Source: Anaerolineae bacterium
Lineage (GTDB): Bacteria > Chloroflexota > Anaerolineae > Anaerolineales > Villigracilaceae
Assembly (NCBI GenBank): GCA_017303735.1
Contig: JAFLCF010000077.1
Span: forward strand, 13,139 to 19,678
Length of the DNA: 6,540 nucleotides
Reading direction: 5' to 3'
Under the pieces are notes generated by a model. The model was not told the origin of the DNA. It saw nothing but the letters and a program-made list of their open reading frames with translations, and ran no database searches. Position numbers and translations under genes: made by a program. This document shows, in pieces, positions 4,442 through 6,540 of this stretch; the stretch's first letter is position 1; every line of letters begins with the position of its first letter.

Positions 4442-5821
4442 ATGCCCCCCATCTACCCCCCAGAACCGTTTCGTATTAAGGTCGTCGAATCCATTCACCT
4501 CATTCCGCGTGAGGAAAGAGAAGCCGCACTCAAAGAAGCGGGCTACAACCTCTTCCTGATGAAAGCCGAAGATATGTTCATTGACCTGCTGACCGACTCC
4601 GGCACTGGCGCGATGAGCCATGAGCAATGGGCGGCGCTCATGCGCGGCGACGAGTCCTATGCGGGCGCGCGCTCGTATCATCGGCTCAAAGCCGCCGTTG
4701 AAGATGTGTTCGGGTTCAAGCATTTCATGCCCACTCATCAAGGTCGTGCCGCTGAAAATATTCTTGCCGCCGTGTTGGTCAAGCCGGGTCAATGGGTGCC
4801 TAGCAACATGCACTTCGACACGACAGACGCCAACATCCGCGCAAGGCATGGACGTCCCGCCAACCTTGTCATCGATGAAGCCAGCGACCCTGAGAACCGT
4901 CATCCGTTCAAGGGCAACATGGACATCGCCAAGCTCAAAGCCTTCATTGCAAAATATGGGCGCGAGCAAATTCCTCTGGGCATGATCACCGTCACGAACA
5001 ATGCCGGAGGCGGTCAACCCGTTTCGATGGAAAATATCAAAACCGTCTCACAGGTCTATCATGAGCATGGCATTCCCTTCTTCATCGACTCTGCGCGGTA
5101 TGCCGAGAATTGCTATTTCATCAAACAGCGTGAAGCGGGTTATGCAAATAAATCGGTCAAGGAGATCGCGCGCGAAATGTTCTCACTGGCAGACGGTATG
5201 ACCATGTCTGCCAAAAAGGACGCCATCGTCAACATCGGCGGGCTGTTGTGTCTGAACGATGAAACTCTCTTCCAAAATCTCAAGAACGAATTGATCCTGC
5301 GCGAGGGCTTCCCCACCTATGGCGGACTCGCCGGTCGTGATCTGGATGCGATGGCAGTGGGACTCTACGAAGGCTTGGATGAAGATTATCTTGCCTATCG
5401 TCTTGGGCAAACGGCGTATCTCGCGTCACGCCTGAACGAGAGCGGAATCCCCACCATTCAGCCGACAGGTGGTCATGGCGTGTATGTCAATGCCGGAGCC
5501 ATCTTCCCGCATATCCCCAATTACGAATTCCCCGCTCAGGCGCTTGCAGTGGAGCTTTATCGCGAAGGCGGAATCCGTGGCGTGGAGATCGGCTCAGTCA
5601 TGTTCGCTTGCCTCGACCCGGAAGATAATCAATGGCATTACCCTGCGCTTGAGTTGTTGCGTCTCGCCATTCCGCGCCGAACGTACACCCAAAGCCATCT
5701 TGACTATGTGGCAGATTGTCTCGCCGCCATCAAATCCCGTGCGGATAAAGTGAAAGGCTACAGGTTCACTTACGCCCCAGAGTTGTTGCGTCATTTCACG
5801 GCGCGGTTTGAGCCGCTGTAA
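4442..5821 (+). CDS. tnaA: Tryptophanase (L-tryptophan indole-lyase)
   Basis: A 459-residue PLP enzyme of the beta-eliminating lyase family, close to the 456-471 residues of tyrosine phenol-lyase (TPL) and E. coli TnaA. It splits L-tryptophan into indole, pyruvate and ammonia in the cytoplasm. Family landmarks are intact: PEPFRIKVVE at the start, Y73 in GDESYAG, R102 in THQGR, N187 before GGQP, D216 and R219 in IDSAR, the Schiff-base lysine K259 in SAKKDA, and R407 in LLRLAIPRR. The choice of tryptophanase over TPL rests on four points recalled from the two families: I383 in GVEIG where TPL has its substrate-specifying Arg; H451 in LRHFTA where TPL has Phe; D126 in FDTT where TPL has Thr; and IDSARYAENCYFIKQREA, closer to TnaA. 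No tnaC-type leader peptide or tnaB transporter gene is adjacent. The gene ends in a strong terminator, so it appears monocistronic. Some residual chance remains of a related aromatic amino-acid lyase activity. Confidence 0.9.
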   Translation: MPPIYPPEPFRIKVVESIHLIPREEREAALKEAGYNLFLMKAEDMFIDLLTDSGTGAMSHEQWAALMRGDESYAGARSYHRLKAAVEDVFGFKHFMPTHQGRAAENILAAVLVKPGQWVPSNMHFDTTDANIRARHGRPANLVIDEASDPENRHPFKGNMDIAKLKAFIAKYGREQIPLGMITVTNNAGGGQPVSMENIKTVSQVYHEHGIPFFIDSARYAENCYFIKQREAGYANKSVKEIAREMFSLADGMTMSAKKDAIVNIGGLLCLNDETLFQNLKNELILREGFPTYGGLAGRDLDAMAVGLYEGLDEDYLAYRLGQTAYLASRLNESGIPTIQPTGGHGVYVNAGAIFPHIPNYEFPAQALAVELYREGGIRGVEIGSVMFACLDPEDNQWHYPALELLRLAIPRRTYTQSHLDYVADCLAAIKSRADKVKGYRFTYAPELLRHFTARFEPL

Positions 5822-5826
5822 ATCCA

Positions 5827-5861
5827 AGAGACTGTCACCTTGAAGGTGACAGTTTCTTTTT
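5827..5861 (+). terminator. Strong intrinsic terminator of tnaA
   Basis: Perfect 9-bp arms ACTGTCACC (5831-5839) and GGTGACAGT (5845-5853) surround loop TTGAA. The stem can extend outward through AAGAG and TTCTT, including a G-U pair. A T-rich tract (5853-5861) follows. It starts 6 nt after the tnaA stop and fills the 39-nt gap to the convergent gene. The minus-strand T-run is poorer, so it is mainly a plus-strand terminator, though it may also stop the opposing transcript. Confidence 0.9.
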
Positions 5862-6301
5862 CATCCAGTTACTTTCTCCAACGTATCGAACGCCACGCGC
5901 CAGGCACGCTCCTGCCATTGCATGGCTTCGATCCATTCGGGCGAACTCCGCCAGCCGGAATGGAGTAGATGAATTTGCGACCCGCCTTGAACGGGAATGA
6001 AAATCACCACCACATGAGTAAGCGGGTCGGCATGGTTGGCAAAATGTTTGAACTGTTTCGGACTGCGCCATTCAAAGGAAAGGAATTGGTCTGCTTCGAA
6101 TGCGGTGATCCGGCAGCCGATGGTGCTGTTGTTTTCCCGATCGTCGGGTTCCCAAAACAACTCATATCGCCCACCGACTCGCAATTCCACCTCGGCGACT
6201 TCAGTCAGCCATGTTTGAAGTTTGGCGTTAACTGTGAACATCTCAAAGGCGTGATGGGCATCCACTGCAAACACGCGGGATAGATGAATAACTTGATCCA
6301 T
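5861..6301 (-). CDS. SRPBCC/AHSA1-type domain protein
   Basis: A 146-residue single-domain protein with the helix-grip (START-like, SRPBCC) fold of the AHSA1 group, named for a domain in the Hsp90 activator Aha1. Typical sequence marks are the first helix and W31 (AFEMFTVNAKLQTWL), the VGGRYELFW strand (42-50), IGCRITAFEADQFLSFEW (61-78), VVVIFIPVQGGSQIHLLHSGW (97-117), and an amphipathic C-terminal helix (about 120-143) that closes the cavity. Such proteins bind small hydrophobic ligands or act as accessory factors; bacterial members are mostly uncharacterised, so no function is assigned. The ATG at 6301 has AGGG 6 nt upstream. The upstream VOC gene ends 32 nt before it on the same strand, and co-expression of AHSA1 and VOC proteins is a common bacterial arrangement. 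No signal peptide or membrane segment is seen. Confidence 0.85.
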   Translation of the reverse strand: MDQVIHLSRVFAVDAHHAFEMFTVNAKLQTWLTEVAEVELRVGGRYELFWEPDDRENNSTIGCRITAFEADQFLSFEWRSPKQFKHFANHADPLTHVVVIFIPVQGGSQIHLLHSGWRSSPEWIEAMQWQERAWRVAFDTLEKVTG

Positions 6302-6333
6302 TATTAGCCCTTCTTTTTCAATTCTCGCGCCAA

Positions 6334-6540
6334 CTAGGCGGTCGGTTTGTAATCGGGATCGTGCTGGTCAAACATGATCGGGTTTCCGTCTGGGTCTTCC
6401 AATGTGATATAGGCAGGACCCGTCGTGGATTCATCCGCTTCTTCATTCAATTTAATGCCGTTTGCCTTCAAGCGCTTCTGTATCCCCCGCACGTCGGTAG
6501 GAACAAAAGTCAATAGGTTCTTTTCGAACATACCTTGAAA
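6334..6540 (-). CDS. VOC-family (glyoxalase/bleomycin-resistance fold) protein, C-terminal part only
   Basis: The last 68 codons of a gene entering from the right edge; the frame stays open to the border (FQG precedes the first internal Met), so the true start lies outside. The fragment matches the second half of a VOC module: [20 protein letters not shown] (strand and helix), then [21 protein letters not shown], the characteristic final hairpin with DPDGN. In metal-dependent glyoxalases a Glu follows two residues after this motif (GNxIE); here the site is Met (GNPIM), so the usual C-terminal metal ligand is missing. The protein may therefore not be a conventional glyoxalase; other VOC members bind antibiotics or act as small-molecule binders. 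It is followed after 32 nt by the AHSA1-type gene and probably shares its transcript. Confidence 0.8.
   Translation of the reverse strand, partial: FQGMFEKNLLTFVPTDVRGIQKRLKANGIKLNEEADESTTGPAYITLEDPDGNPIMFDQHDPDYKPTA

Noticed and set aside
4316..5017. Minus-strand open frame of 233 codons opposite tnaA
   Set aside because: It overlaps the conserved catalytic half of tryptophanase, has no domain features and would start inside that gene; a shadow frame.

Overview
The window looks like chromosomal DNA of a Chloroflexota bacterium, probably of the class Anaerolineae. This is inferred from the kinds of genes present (an APC permease of a familiar Chloroflexota type, a stand-alone PilZ protein, an NB-ARC/TPR protein, a single tryptophanase) and from the mid-range, patchy GC content. 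No marker gene confirms it. There are seven protein genes and no rRNA, tRNA, CRISPR array or transposase. Two of the genes run off the window edges.

Left part (1-1223, minus strand): a calcineurin-like metallophosphoesterase is followed 45 nt later by the first 78 codons of an APC-family amino-acid permease. Both read leftward and probably form one transcription unit. A divergent intergenic region (1224-1468) carries a good minus-strand promoter, a 10-bp perfect palindrome, and the ribosome-binding site of the next gene.

Central part (1469-4145, plus strand): a small PilZ (c-di-GMP receptor) protein is followed by a 747-residue membrane-anchored STAND NTPase. The latter has two N-terminal hydrophobic helices, a Q/T/N-rich linker, an NB-ARC-type ATPase core and C-terminal TPR-like repeats. 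It has its own sigma70-like promoter in the 79-nt gap. The architecture (membrane segment, STAND switch, repeat sensor) resembles that of bacterial STAND immune or signalling proteins and is the best candidate here for something undescribed. The coding sequence is a mosaic in base composition, with a region of about 28% GC lying inside the putative sensor.

Between the STAND gene and the next gene (4146-4441) sits a pair of related hairpin elements in opposite orientation. They share flanks and loops but have different, still perfectly paired stems, which is the layout of a REPIN. A 5' leader follows with a small hairpin next to the ribosome-binding site.

Right part: a tryptophanase (tnaA, L-tryptophan to indole, pyruvate and ammonia) ends in a strong intrinsic terminator that separates it from a convergent minus-strand pair: a VOC (glyoxalase-fold) protein, cut by the window edge, and an SRPBCC/AHSA1-type protein 32 nt downstream of it. 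Apart from these short operons nothing ties the genes into a single pathway. The window looks like ordinary chromosome with one accessory-looking gene (STAND) next to a repeat element.
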